A DNA stretch of 64,000 nt from Bacteroidia bacterium (GCA_030429955.1 JAUIGO010000007.1:1-64000); one strand, 5' to 3'; positions 50,913 through 60,288 are shown, counted from the first letter of the stretch. A program made the numbers and translations. Notes: generated by a model from the sequence alone, not told the origin.

Positions 50913-51511
50913 TTAGAAATGAGTTTTAAAAATTTTGGATATCCTTGAAGATCTTCAAAGGTATCAATATCATTTAGAGTTTCAATGAGTGATACTTCAA
51001 TTTTTTTCTGTTTTAATTCTGCTAACGTTTCTTCTAATAAGTTTGAAGTACTCCATGCTTTGTTTTCAAAAATGCAATTGTGAAATTTGGACATTCCAAT
51101 AAGATAATAACCTCCATCTTCAGCAGGACCGAAAACAACATCATTGTGCATTAATGACCTAAAACCTTTATGAATAATGGTTTTGGTAATATTCGGCAAG
51201 TCTGACCCAATGAGTACAATTTCGGCATAACCATCATCAAATCCATCTTGAAAAGCATTGCTCATTCGTTCGCCTAAATCAGCTCCTTTTTGGACTGCTT
51301 TATAATCATTTGGCCATTTTTCATCAATAATTGCATCTGAAAAATAAATACGTTTATCAATGTTAATAGTTGATGTCGCTTTCTCTGTAACTTCAACTAA
51401 GGCCTTATAAACTGTAAACGCATTCTCGTCACCAATAGTTTTGGCTAAGCGTGTTTTAACTTTTCCAAGTTTGATATTTTTAACAAAAATGATGAGTAGT
51501 TTTTTTGACAT
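50909..51511 (-). CDS. TIGR04282-type arsenosugar biosynthesis glycosyltransferase
   Basis: The start is set at ATG 51511 (MSKKLLIIFVKNIKLGKVKT), giving 200 residues; the open frame extends upstream into arsS but without family similarity. The nucleotide-diphospho-sugar-transferase-like fold shows KTRLAKTIGDENAF, KGADLGERMSNAFQDGF, VLIGSDLPNITKTII and the hallmark FGPAEDGGYYLIGM. Members are found with arsenosugar genes and resemble CofC-type guanylyl- and nucleotidyltransferases, so nucleotidyl transfer is an alternative to glycosyl transfer. It is 2 bp after arsS and overlaps the phosphorylase gene by 4 bp. Confidence 0.9.
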   Translation of the reverse strand: MSKKLLIIFVKNIKLGKVKTRLAKTIGDENAFTVYKALVEVTEKATSTINIDKRIYFSDAIIDEKWPNDYKAVQKGADLGERMSNAFQDGFDDGYAEIVLIGSDLPNITKTIIHKGFRSLMHNDVVFGPAEDGGYYLIGMSKFHNCIFENKAWSTSNLLEETLAELKQKKIEVSLIETLNDIDTFEDLQGYPKFLKLISK

Positions 51512-51513
51512 AT

Positions 51514-52578
51514 TTAAGCTACAGAACCTTGACAACTGCTTCCTGCTCCAGCAGTACAACCATAACAATGTTGAGAAATCACAATGTTTCTGTCATTGAG
51601 TAAATCTTCGTTATAATCACTAATGTGCTTCACTTTACTTGCAACCTTTAAATCCAGCATTTGATTAAAATCGCAATCGTACAACCATCCATCCCAACTT
51701 ATGGAAATGGTATTGGTGCACATCACATTTGCAACAGCTGTAGGATTATAAGCATCAACTAAAGCATACATATAATCTTCATAATTTTCTGACGCAATTA
51801 AATAATCTAAAAACCTTGAAATCGGCAGATTGGTAATCGCAAATAAATTATGGAACTGAATATTGAAATCTTCTAACAAAGCTTTCTTAAAGTCTTTCTC
51901 CATCGAAGCTTGGTCGCTTGGTAAAAAGGCACCTGAAGGATTGTAAACCAAATCCAATTTTAAATCGCTATTTGGCATGCCATAACCGATGGCATTTAAG
52001 TCTTGTAAGGCTTTAATGGATTGGTCGAAAACGCCTTCACCACGTTGTTTATCTGTTTTGCCGCGTGTCCAATGTGGCATCGAACTCACCACATGAACAT
52101 TGTGTTTTTTGAAGAATTCTGGTAAATCGTAATACTTTTTATTAGCTCTAATAATGGTTAAGTTAGAACGAACAATAAAATCTTTTATGCCTGCTTTTGA
52201 AGCTTCCTCAACAAACCATCTAAAGTTGGAGTTCATTTCGGGTGCTCCTCCCGTTAAATCCAAGGTATGAGCTCCAGTATTTTTAATGACCTCTAAACAT
52301 TGTTGCATGGTTTCACGTGTCATTATTTCTTTACGGTCTGGACCAGCATCTACGTGGCAATGCTCACAAACTTGGTTGCACATGTAGCCAACATTAATTT
52401 GAAGGATTTCCAGTTTTTTAGGCCTTAAAGGAAACTTTCCAATTTCAGCAATTTTGTCTTTAAACTTTGGTAATTCTCCAGTTTTAAAAATGCCATTAGA
52501 AAGGATTTCAAGTTGCCTATTGCTATTGGCTAATTCGCTTTCGCGTTTGTGTAAAGATTGTGTTTTGAGTTTTGTCAT
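51514..52578 (-). CDS. arsS: Arsenosugar biosynthesis radical SAM protein
   Basis: The 354-residue radical SAM enzyme should join the adenosyl 5'-carbon of SAM to dimethylated arsenic, giving dimethylarsinoyl-deoxyadenosine. The cluster motif is Cys67, Cys71, Cys74 (MCNQVCEHC), followed by DLTGGAPEMNSNF (the GGE-like SAM motif), VRSNLTI and SISWDGWLYDCDFNQML. The end CYGCTAGAGSSCQG (Cys338, 341, 349) is the family's Cys-rich tail; some relatives carry selenocysteine there, but this gene ends normally with TAA. It is 66 bp after the AhpD-like gene and 2 bp before the TIGR04282-type gene. Confidence 0.93.
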   Translation of the reverse strand: MTKLKTQSLHKRESELANSNRQLEILSNGIFKTGELPKFKDKIAEIGKFPLRPKKLEILQINVGYMCNQVCEHCHVDAGPDRKEIMTRETMQQCLEVIKNTGAHTLDLTGGAPEMNSNFRWFVEEASKAGIKDFIVRSNLTIIRANKKYYDLPEFFKKHNVHVVSSMPHWTRGKTDKQRGEGVFDQSIKALQDLNAIGYGMPNSDLKLDLVYNPSGAFLPSDQASMEKDFKKALLEDFNIQFHNLFAITNLPISRFLDYLIASENYEDYMYALVDAYNPTAVANVMCTNTISISWDGWLYDCDFNQMLDLKVASKVKHISDYNEDLLNDRNIVISQHCYGCTAGAGSSCQGSVA

Positions 52579-52644
52579 AATTGTTTACCGAGTAAGTGGA
52601 AATCTATTTTACTTCAAGCTTCGGTCTTCGGTCTTCTAGCTTTT

Positions 52645-52980
52645 TTATCCATCCAATTTATTCACCTTGTTCATCATTTGAACACCATGAACTAAGGCAG
52701 CACCACTTTTTATAGCTGCACCAACATGAACCGCTTCCATCATTTCTTCTTTGGTAATACCTCGTTGCAATCCATCTTTAGAATAAGCATCAATGCAATA
52801 AGGACATTTTTCGGTATGAGACACTGCTAAAGCGATTAAAGATTTTTCTCTTGCAGTAAGTGCACCTTCTTGAAAAACGGAGTTATAATAATCAAAAAAT
52901 TTAGTTCCTAATTCTTCACTCCATTCCGTGATGTTGCCAAATTTTCTAAGATCTGCTGGGTCGTAATATGTTTTAGACAT
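52645..52980 (-). CDS. Arsenosugar-associated AhpD-like (carboxymuconolactone decarboxylase fold) protein
   Basis: The 111-residue all-helical protein has the AhpD core EKSLIALAVSHTEKCPYCID with the redox pair Cys59 and Cys62. The His expected four residues after the second Cys is Tyr66 here, so it may not work as a classical alkylhydroperoxidase. It matches the small peroxidase-like family described next to arsenosugar genes. As the first gene of the minus-strand operon it may handle arsenic-thiol redox chemistry (inference). A weak TATATTTT box lies about 34 bp upstream of its start. Confidence 0.88.
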   Translation of the reverse strand: MSKTYYDPADLRKFGNITEWSEELGTKFFDYYNSVFQEGALTAREKSLIALAVSHTEKCPYCIDAYSKDGLQRGITKEEMMEAVHVGAAIKSGAALVHGVQMMNKVNKLDG

Positions 52981-53116
52981 GTATTTTGATTTAAGTCGTT
53001 TTCTTTAGTTCGGAAAATATATAAAAGATTACAACAAGCTTATTAAAAAGTTGTAAAATATAGATTGAAATCAAATTTACTTGCTTACCAATGACATTAC
53101 TAATTTTATATTCCTT

Positions 53117-53707
53117 TTAGTTTAAAAATTCACTTTGTACTATCATTGGGATTACGAGGCCAACAACTACAGCAGAGATCACCATAATCCAATCACGTTT
53201 TTTTAACCTAAATAGGGTCTGTGTTATGTGGCCAAGAAAAAGAACAATACATACAATGATTACCTGAGATAGCTCGATGCCCAAAGCAAATTCGATTAAA
53301 ATAGCTAGCTTATTTTCCGCTCTTCCAACTAGAATTTGAAACTCCCTTGCAAAACCCAAACCATGTACCAATCCAAAAAATAAAGTTGATAGAAAAAGCA
53401 CGTTTATTTTTTCTTTTTCGGCATTTTTACCAGCTGTAAATACATTATACAGGGCAACAATTAAAATAGTTACAGGAATTAAAAACTCTACCAATTGGCC
53501 ATTTACACTAACTATTTTATAAGCTGCCAAAACTAATGATAATGTATGGCCTAAAGTAAACAAAGAAACTAATAGCAAAACACGTTTCCAATCTTTAAAG
53601 AGGTATGGAACTGTTAAAACGACAAGAAACAATACGTGGTCGTAAGCATTAATATCAAGTACGTGATTAATGCCGTATTTTACATTGAACCAAAAATCTT
53701 CAAACAT
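53117..53707 (-). CDS. HupE/UreJ-type membrane protein
   Basis: The 196-residue inner-membrane protein has about six helices. Family landmarks are the N-terminal GINHVLDINAYDHVLFLVVL with metal-type His and Asp, TLGHTLSLVLAAY, and LFFGLVHGLGFAREFQIL. HupE/UreJ relatives move nickel or cobalt or act as accessory membrane proteins; this second HupE/UreJ subgroup is uncharacterised. It is upstream of the arsenosugar operon on the same strand but separated by 136 bp, so it is likely its own unit, with a good promoter box upstream. Confidence 0.87.
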   Translation of the reverse strand: MFEDFWFNVKYGINHVLDINAYDHVLFLVVLTVPYLFKDWKRVLLLVSLFTLGHTLSLVLAAYKIVSVNGQLVEFLIPVTILIVALYNVFTAGKNAEKEKINVLFLSTLFFGLVHGLGFAREFQILVGRAENKLAILIEFALGIELSQVIIVCIVLFLGHITQTLFRLKKRDWIMVISAVVVGLVIPMIVQSEFLN

Positions 53708-53733
53708 TATTTAAAATAGGGTTTTGTTTTTTC

Positions 53734-53741
53734 CAAAGATA
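53734..53741 (-). promoter_or_regulatory. -7 promoter box of the HupE-like gene
   Basis: Minus-strand TATCTTTG, an exact TAnnTTTG match, 26 bp before the start at 53707. The rest of the divergent gap 53708-54003 is AT-rich with no clear box for the large plus-strand gene. Confidence 0.5.
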
Positions 53742-54003
53742 TAATTTTAAGGTAACATTCCAGATTTTGTTATTTCAACTTAATATGGTTAATTAATTTT
53801 AATGACTTATTGTAATTTTTTTAAGTTTAAAAAGTACAGATGTAAACACTTTTTATTTATTACCACTATAGTAATAGTTGACTTTATCAATACAAGTTAG
53901 TGTTTTGTCCAAAATATTTGTGATTTTGTGAATAATAAATGAATTTTCCCCATATTTACTCTTGTAACAACATAGAATTACAATAATTGACCCAAATTAT
54001 AAA

Positions 54004-57000
54004 GTGAAAAATCAGATAAAACATATTGCTTTTTTTCTACTATTAACTATTCCAACCCTAGCTTTATCTCAAACTAATTTAGGTAAACAGCAGGCGTCAA
54101 TAAAAAAGAACAATAATAATTTCATTGAAAATAAAGGACAAATTATTGATCAATTTGGCAAAGAAAATCCTGATGTTAAGTTTTTATTGAATACTCCTGG
54201 CTTAAATGTTCAGCTACGCCCAACAGGATTTTCTTACGATGTCTATAGTATTGAGGAAACAGAAACTAAACTTAAAACTAATCATCAAAGTATACAGGAT
54301 TCAATTGATCAAAAGCAAATTGATTATTCATTTCATAGACTTGATATTGATTTTGTTGGAGCAAACCCTAATGTTGAAATTATTTCTTTAGAAAAAGCAA
54401 TTCACTATTATAACTATTACAACGTCCCGTACAAAGATGAAATTACTCATGTTAGAAACTTTAAGAGAATAGTATATAAGGATTTGTATCCTAATATAGA
54501 TATGGAATTTTTCATTCCAGAAGACACCAATAAAGTTGTTGAGTATAATTTTATTGTTCACGAAGATGGTGATTTATCTGATATTAAGATGAAATTCTCT
54601 GGTGTTAATGTCAATAATTGTGAAACATACCTTGAATATGAAATGAAACAAGGTCTTATGCATGAAACGATTCCTTTAAGCTGGACAGAATCAATAGAAG
54701 GGAATACAAAAATTAATATTACTTACAATGAAATTGAACCCAATGTATTTAGCTTTAAGAACAATAGTTTAGCTCAACTTGGCTCAAAAATCATCATTGA
54801 CCCAACTCCTGTTAGACAATGGGGAACCTATTTTGGAGGCGAAAAAAGTGATGCCACTTGGGAATCGGATCTTTCAGCTGATAGTTATGAAAATATTATT
54901 CTTGTTGGTCAAACAAAGAGCTATACAAACATTGCAACTTCTGGCAGTCATCAAGACACAAATCCTATTCCTACAACGGAAGGCAATCCACAACCACAAG
55001 GTTTTATGGCTAAGTTTGATAAAGATGGAATTTTGTTGTGGGCTACTTATTATGGAGGTAATCATTTTACAAAATTTACTGATGTTGTTGTAGATAGTAA
55101 TGATGATATTATTGGAGTTGGAAAAACGCAAAGCTTGATAAATATTTCAACAATTGGAGCTCATCAAGAAACAATAGGTGGTAATGTAACTTTAGGCCAA
55201 GATGGATTTATTGTTAAGTTTAATTCAAGCGGAGTAAGACTTTGGGGAAGTTATTATGGAGGAGAAAACTTTGCTGAGGCTGTTACAACTGTAACTATTG
55301 ATAATATTGATAATATATATATAGCCGGATTTACTCAAAGTATTACTAATATTTCTACTCCAGGAGCGTATAGTGAAGCAGGTGCAGGAAGAGCGGATGG
55401 ATTTTTAGCAAAATTTGATAAAAATGGAGTAAGAGAATGGGGAACTTATTATGGAGGGGAAGATTCTGACAAATTTTCCAAAATTGAGTTAGATAATTTT
55501 GGGAATATTTATTTAGTTGGTGAAACAGAAAGTAGAACAGGGATTTCTACAACTGGATCATTTCAAGAAGAGCTAGGTGATGATGGAAACAATCATAGGC
55601 CCGATATTTTTTTGGTAAAATTTAATAATTCTGGTGAAAGAATTTGGGCAACTTATTTTGGAGGATTTGATATGGAAATGGGAGCTAGTTTAGCAATAGA
55701 TAATTTAAATAACCCTATTATTTCAGGAGGTACTAGAAGTAATGAGAATATTGCATTTTATAACTCACACCAACCTAATAAAGGAGGAGATATACCTGAC
55801 TTTGACACTTTTCTTGCAAAATTTAATCCAATTGGTGAGCTTCAATGGAGCACCTGGTATGGTGGTAATGATCTTGATTTTTGGACTGCTATAGCTTCTG
55901 CAGTTCGAGTTGATGTAGATAGTGAAAATAACATCTATTTGGCTGGTGAATCGATGAGTGATAATAATATTTCAACACCTAATGCCTTCCAAGAAAATAA
56001 TTTAGCTCAATATTTTGACTCATTCATTGCTAAATTTGATCCACTTGGTAATAGAATTTGGGGGACTTATTTAGGAAGTAATAAAGAAACACATACGTCA
56101 GGATTAAAAATTATCAATGATAATATTTATATAAGTGGTTTAACTATTAGTGACTCAGGAATTTCAACTGTTGGAGCTCATCAAGAAAATTATGGTGGAG
56201 GAAATGAAGATAGTTTTCTAGTAAAGTTCAAAGATTGTTTATCTCTAATAGAGGTAAATGCTACAGAGTTTATTTGTGAAAATGATAATATTGAGTTTAA
56301 TGCAACTGGAGGAGATTCTTACTATTGGGAAGGTCCTAATGGATTTACAAGCACTTATGCTAATCCAATAATCCCTAATGCTAGTTTAATTGATTCTGGT
56401 ACTTACACAGTTTATATTGAATCTATTGAAGGATGCACACAAACATTAGAATTTGATGTTTTAGTATCTGTAAGGCCAGAAGCAAATACAATAGGTGATT
56501 TGTACGCTTGTGAAGATACCTTCAATTCAGGTTTCTCATCTCAATTTAATACTTCCACAATTGAGTCTCAGGTTTTGGGTGCACAAACCAACATGAAAGT
56601 TAGTTACTTTGATGGTAATGGAAATGAGCTTCCGTCTCCATTACCAAACCCAATGACCAATAGTATTGCTAATAGTGAAACCATAACCGTTAGAGTTTCA
56701 AATGAAAATAATCCTGAGTGTTATGCTGAAAGCACTTTTGAATTGTTTGTTCAGCCAATACCTGAAGTATTTGACATTAATGATTTATATGAGTGTGATG
56801 ATAATACAGACGGCTTCGCAAATTTTGATTTAAGTAATATAGAATCAACAGTTCTCGGAGGTCAAACTGGAATGACGGTTTCGTACTTTGATGGCAACGG
56901 AAACCCATTACCAAACCCATTGCCTAACCCTTATGTGAATAGTATACTCAATCAAGAAACTATAACTGTGAGAGTAACCAATGATGCCACAGATTGTTAT

Positions 57001-58287
57001 AATGAAACAACCTTTATCTTAAATGTAAATGAACTTCCAGTGGCCAATCCGCTAGATACCTTAATAGGCTGTGACGATAATAATGACGGCATTTCAGAGT
57101 ACTTTGATACCACAAATATCGAGAGCCAAACCATAGGTTCGCAAGCAGGAATGCAAGTTTCCTATTATGATGCAATGGGAAATTTGTTACCAAACCCTTT
57201 ACCAAATCCATTTACAAATACTGAAGCTAACGTACAGAATATTACAGTAAGAGTTACTAACTCACAAACAGGTTGTTATTCAGAGACACTATTAACCCTT
57301 GAAACTGCTGCTCAGCCAAATATCAATCAGCCAAATAGCCTATATGCCTGTGATGAAGGCAGTGGTTTTGCATATTTTGATATGTCTAACATTGAAGATA
57401 TACTCATTGGAAATCAAACAGGATTAGAGATTTTCTATTTTGATGAAAGCGGAAATACTCTGCCAAGCCCTTTGCCAGCATCATTTTTGAACACAAATCC
57501 ATATACACAAACCATTAATGTAAGGGTTGAGAACACTCTGAACAGGCTTTGTTATTCAGAAACAAGTTTTAATTTAATTGTTAACGAATTACCAGAAATT
57601 ACACTTGAAGATGAATACTTAATTTGCAATTTAGAACCATCATTAGCACTTTCCGTAAGTCCTGATTATTATTCATACGCTTGGTATTATGGCACAGAGT
57701 TAATATCAGAAGCTTATGAAGCAACACTAATAGAAGAAGGAAATTATAGACTTGTTGTAAGCGAGTTGTTAAATGGAATTGAGTGTGATAACACCTTCGA
57801 TTTTACTTTGTCTAGATCTATTTTACCAGAAATTGTTGAGGTAGAATATGATGAACTAGGTAACAATTTCATAAAAATTATTGCCTCAGGAGATGGTGAT
57901 TTTGAGTATTCAATAGATGGGATAAATTATCAAGGCAGTAACTATTTCGATAATATATCAGGAGGTATCTACACAGTTTACGTAAGAGATAAATATGGTT
58001 GCGGAGAAGACTCACGAGAGGTAACCTTAATAGATTACCCAAAATTTTTCACACCTAACAACGATGGCTATAAGGACACTTGGCAAATTTATGGTGTAAG
58101 AAACTTTAATGAAGCTAAAATATTTATTTATGATAGATATGGAAAACTATTAAAGCAGATAGATCCAAGCGGAACAGGCTGGGACGGGACCTTTAATGGT
58201 CAACTCTTAGGTTCTAATGATTTTTGGTTTATCGTAGATTTAGGAAACGGAAAAACGTTTAAAGGTCATTTTGCCTTAAAAAGATAG
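54004..58287 (+). CDS. Large secreted SBBP-repeat/PKD-like protein with T9SS type B sorting domain
   Basis: The 1427-residue product starts at GTG (54004) with a signal peptide ending LALSQT. Residues about 35-260 are the conserved N-terminal region seen before SBBP repeats (NFIENKGQIIDQFG, IHYYNYYNVPYKDEI). Residues about 270-745 hold seven SBBP propeller repeats marked by WGTYYGG-like motifs and AKFDKDG-like turns. An Ig-like domain follows (about 750-825). Four repeats of about 85 residues come next, each with a Cys-Asp start and SYFDGNGNPLPNPLPNP, then a CNLEPSLALSVS domain. The gliding-motility-associated type B sorting domain is last (FFTPNNDGYKDTWQI, IFIYDRYGKLLKQI). A surface adhesin or scaffold is likely. 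Confidence 0.92.
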   Translation: MKNQIKHIAFFLLLTIPTLALSQTNLGKQQASIKKNNNNFIENKGQIIDQFGKENPDVKFLLNTPGLNVQLRPTGFSYDVYSIEETETKLKTNHQSIQDSIDQKQIDYSFHRLDIDFVGANPNVEIISLEKAIHYYNYYNVPYKDEITHVRNFKRIVYKDLYPNIDMEFFIPEDTNKVVEYNFIVHEDGDLSDIKMKFSGVNVNNCETYLEYEMKQGLMHETIPLSWTESIEGNTKINITYNEIEPNVFSFKNNSLAQLGSKIIIDPTPVRQWGTYFGGEKSDATWESDLSADSYENIILVGQTKSYTNIATSGSHQDTNPIPTTEGNPQPQGFMAKFDKDGILLWATYYGGNHFTKFTDVVVDSNDDIIGVGKTQSLINISTIGAHQETIGGNVTLGQDGFIVKFNSSGVRLWGSYYGGENFAEAVTTVTIDNIDNIYIAGFTQSITNISTPGAYSEAGAGRADGFLAKFDKNGVREWGTYYGGEDSDKFSKIELDNFGNIYLVGETESRTGISTTGSFQEELGDDGNNHRPDIFLVKFNNSGERIWATYFGGFDMEMGASLAIDNLNNPIISGGTRSNENIAFYNSHQPNKGGDIPDFDTFLAKFNPIGELQWSTWYGGNDLDFWTAIASAVRVDVDSENNIYLAGESMSDNNISTPNAFQENNLAQYFDSFIAKFDPLGNRIWGTYLGSNKETHTSGLKIINDNIYISGLTISDSGISTVGAHQENYGGGNEDSFLVKFKDCLSLIEVNATEFICENDNIEFNATGGDSYYWEGPNGFTSTYANPIIPNASLIDSGTYTVYIESIEGCTQTLEFDVLVSVRPEANTIGDLYACEDTFNSGFSSQFNTSTIESQVLGAQTNMKVSYFDGNGNELPSPLPNPMTNSIANSETITVRVSNENNPECYAESTFELFVQPIPEVFDINDLYECDDNTDGFANFDLSNIESTVLGGQTGMTVSYFDGNGNPLPNPLPNPYVNSILNQETITVRVTNDATDCYNETTFILNVNELPVANPLDTLIGCDDNNDGISEYFDTTNIESQTIGSQAGMQVSYYDAMGNLLPNPLPNPFTNTEANVQNITVRVTNSQTGCYSETLLTLETAAQPNINQPNSLYACDEGSGFAYFDMSNIEDILIGNQTGLEIFYFDESGNTLPSPLPASFLNTNPYTQTINVRVENTLNRLCYSETSFNLIVNELPEITLEDEYLICNLEPSLALSVSPDYYSYAWYYGTELISEAYEATLIEEGNYRLVVSELLNGIECDNTFDFTLSRSILPEIVEVEYDELGNNFIKIIASGDGDFEYSIDGINYQGSNYFDNISGGIYTVYVRDKYGCGEDSREVTLIDYPKFFTPNNDGYKDTWQIYGVRNFNEAKIFIYDRYGKLLKQIDPSGTGWDGTFNGQLLGSNDFWFIVDLGNGKTFKGHFALKR

Positions 58288-58322
58288 CTTTTATCTACTT
58301 TAGCATGAAATTTAAGCATAAA

Positions 58323-58353
58323 AAAACCCACAACATTGTTTGTTATGGGTTTT
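58323..58353 (-). terminator. Terminator of the tRNA-Leu gene
   Basis: Minus strand: AAAACCCA and TGGGTTTT arms with additional AACA/TGTT pairs inside, followed by seven T in the minus direction. On the plus strand the T-run is short, so it mainly serves the tRNA. Confidence 0.75.
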
Positions 58354-58357
58354 AAAG

Positions 58358-58439
58358 TACTCAAGGTGGGAATCGAACCCACACTTCCGAAGAAACTGGA
58401 TTTTGAATCCAGCGCGTCTACCAATTCCGCCACTTGAGC
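58358..58439 (-). tRNA. tRNA-Leu (anticodon CAA)
   Basis: Read on the minus strand, GCTCAAG begins the acceptor stem and pairs with CTTGAGT (one G-U). GTGGCGGAATTGGTAGACGC is the class II D-arm. The anticodon arm CTGGA-TTCAAAA-TCCAG has CAA in the loop, a short variable arm follows, and GGTTCGATTCC is the T arm. It is 82 nt long with no encoded CCA. It decodes UUG. Confidence 0.97.
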
Positions 58440-58524
58440 AAAAGAGAATGCAAAATTATAAAAATAATTACGACAAACAATTAAAAATAGTGGCTTTTAT
58501 CCTTTTTCAGTCCAAATAAATTCA

Positions 58525-58532
58525 TAAATTTG
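58525..58532 (+). promoter_or_regulatory. -7 promoter box upstream of prs
   Basis: TAAATTTG, an exact TAnnTTTG match, 51 bp before the prs ATG, just beyond the divergent tRNA-Leu gene. No clear -33 TTG. Confidence 0.42.
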
Positions 58533-58583
58533 CACCTCATTTAGCAAAAACAGAATAAATCGTTATAATTTAAGACTTTAGCA

Positions 58584-59525
58584 ATGCCTAACGTAGTTAC
58601 AGAAGCCAAAATATTTGCATGTTCTCAAAGTGAAGAGCTGGCAAGAAAAATTGCAATAAATTTTGGTGTAAGTTTAGGTAACGTCATTACATCAACATAT
58701 AGTGATGGTGAGTTTCAGCCTTCTTATGAAGAGTCCATTCGTGGTACAAGAATTTTCATCATAGGCTCTACTCATCCAGGACCAAGAAATTTAATGGAAA
58801 TGTTATTGATGATTGATGCTGCTAAACGTGCATCAGCAAGACATATCACTGCTGTATTACCTTACTTTGGTTGGGCAAGACAAGATAGAAAAGATAAGCC
58901 TAGAGTACCAATTGCAGCAAAATTAGTAGCTAAAATGTTAGAAGCTGCTGGAGCAACTCGAATTATAACAATGGATTTGCATGCTGACCAAATTCAAGGG
59001 TTTTTTGAAAAACCTGTAGATCATTTATTTGCATCAACCATTTTCTTACCATACTTACAGAGTTTGGCTTTAGAGAATTTAACCATTGCTTCTCCTGATA
59101 TGGGAGGATCAAAACGTGCGTATGCTTATTCAAAAGCATTAGAAAGTGATGTTGTAATATGTTATAAGCAACGTGCTAAAGCCAATGTGATTTCACACAT
59201 GGAACTTATTGGAGATGTAACTGGTAAAAACGTTGTGCTAGTCGATGATATGGTAGACACTGCAGGAACGCTTACCAAAGCAGCAGACTTGATGATGGAA
59301 AGAGGAGCGCTAAGTGTAAGAGCGATTTGTACACATCCTATTTTGTCAGGAAAGGCTTATGAACGCATTGAAAATTCTAAGTTGGAAGAATTAATCGTAA
59401 CAGATTCTATTCCTCTGTCTCAAGAAAGTTCAAAAATAAGAGTATTGAGTTGTGCAGATTTGTTTGCTCATGTAATGAAAAAAGTACATCATAACGAATC
59501 AATCAGTTCTCAATTTATAATGTAA
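58584..59525 (+). CDS. prs: Ribose-phosphate pyrophosphokinase
   Basis: The 313-residue enzyme makes PRPP from ribose-5-phosphate and ATP for nucleotide, His and Trp synthesis. Conserved parts are YSDGEFQPSYEESIRGTRIF, the ATP-binding YFGWARQDRKDKPRVPI, the metal-binding MDLHADQIQGFF, KRAKANV-type loop residues (YKQRAKANVI), and the PRPP loop VLVDDMVDTAGTLTKAA. Length matches the class I enzyme. It is followed 27 bp later by rplY, the common prs-rplY-pth order. Confidence 0.97.
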   Translation: MPNVVTEAKIFACSQSEELARKIAINFGVSLGNVITSTYSDGEFQPSYEESIRGTRIFIIGSTHPGPRNLMEMLLMIDAAKRASARHITAVLPYFGWARQDRKDKPRVPIAAKLVAKMLEAAGATRIITMDLHADQIQGFFEKPVDHLFASTIFLPYLQSLALENLTIASPDMGGSKRAYAYSKALESDVVICYKQRAKANVISHMELIGDVTGKNVVLVDDMVDTAGTLTKAADLMMERGALSVRAICTHPILSGKAYERIENSKLEELIVTDSIPLSQESSKIRVLSCADLFAHVMKKVHHNESISSQFIM

Positions 59526-59552
59526 ATTAATATTTAACTATAATTTTTTAAA

Positions 59553-60209
59553 ATGAAATCAATTACAATTAATGGATCTAAAAGAGAAAGCGTAGGCAAA
59601 AAAGCAACAAAAGCCTTACGTAATGCTGGAGAGGTTCCTTGCGTATTATACGGAGGAGATCAGCCATTGCATTTCTCTGCACCTGAATTGGCATTTTCTC
59701 AACTGGTTTATACGCCTAATGCGCATACAGTTGTGATTGCCTTAGACAATGGAGACACTTTAAACGCAGTGCTTCAAGATATTCAATTTCACCCTGTTAC
59801 AGACAGAATTTTACACGTGGACTTCTATCAGTTATTTGAAGATAAAGAAATAGCTATGGATATTCCTGTAGTTTTAGTTGGTAATTCAAGAGGTGTTAAA
59901 AATGGAGGTGTTTTAAGAAGGAACAACAGAAAACTTCGTATTAAAGCATTGCCTACTAACTTGCCTGATTTTATCGAGATAGATATTACTCCAATGAAAA
60001 TTGGTGATAAATTCTACGTTCGTGATTTAGATCAAGAAAAATACAGATTCTTACACACAGACAACACAGTTGTATGTCAAATTAAGACAGCTAGAACTGC
60101 TATTGTTGATGAAGAAGAAGAGGAAGAAGAGCTTGAAGAAGGTGCAGAAGCAGCAACTCCAACAGAAGGAGGAGAAGCAGCTCCAGCAGCAGAAGCAACT
60201 CAAGAATAA
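59553..60209 (+). CDS. rplY: 50S ribosomal protein L25 (CTC form)
   Basis: The 218-residue long form of L25 binds 5S rRNA. The L25 domain covers about 1-95 ([41 protein letters not shown]). The TL5-type beta domain covers about 96-185 ([36 protein letters not shown]). An acidic Glu/Ala tail of about 35 residues ends it, as in other Bacteroidota. A strong terminator follows. Confidence 0.96.
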   Translation: MKSITINGSKRESVGKKATKALRNAGEVPCVLYGGDQPLHFSAPELAFSQLVYTPNAHTVVIALDNGDTLNAVLQDIQFHPVTDRILHVDFYQLFEDKEIAMDIPVVLVGNSRGVKNGGVLRRNNRKLRIKALPTNLPDFIEIDITPMKIGDKFYVRDLDQEKYRFLHTDNTVVCQIKTARTAIVDEEEEEEELEEGAEAATPTEGGEAAPAAEATQE

Positions 60210-60232
60210 ATTCAATTTTATTTATAATATTA

Positions 60233-60264
60233 AAAAGCATTCTGTTAATTCAGGATGCTTTTTT
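60233..60264 (+). terminator. Intrinsic terminator of prs-rplY
   Basis: AAAAGCATTCTG, loop TTAATT, CAGGATGCTTTT (12 pairs with one G-U) running into a T-run. It lies 24 bp after the rplY stop. Confidence 0.9.
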
Positions 60265-60288
60265 ACTTTTACATTATATTGATGTATA

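Noticed and set aside
51514-52578. Selenocysteine at the C-terminus of ArsS
   Set aside because: Some relatives use selenocysteine in the Cys-rich tail, but here all three positions are Cys codons and the gene ends in TAA, so no UGA recoding is needed.
52585-52644. Direct repeats CTTCGGT-CTTCGGT as an attachment site
   Set aside because: Two short copies only, in a 66-bp intergenic gap, with no integrase or duplicated flanks.
60070-60282. Plus-strand Lys/Gln-rich ORF over the end of rplY
   Set aside because: It is the shifted reading of the acidic Glu/Ala tail of L25 and runs through its terminator.
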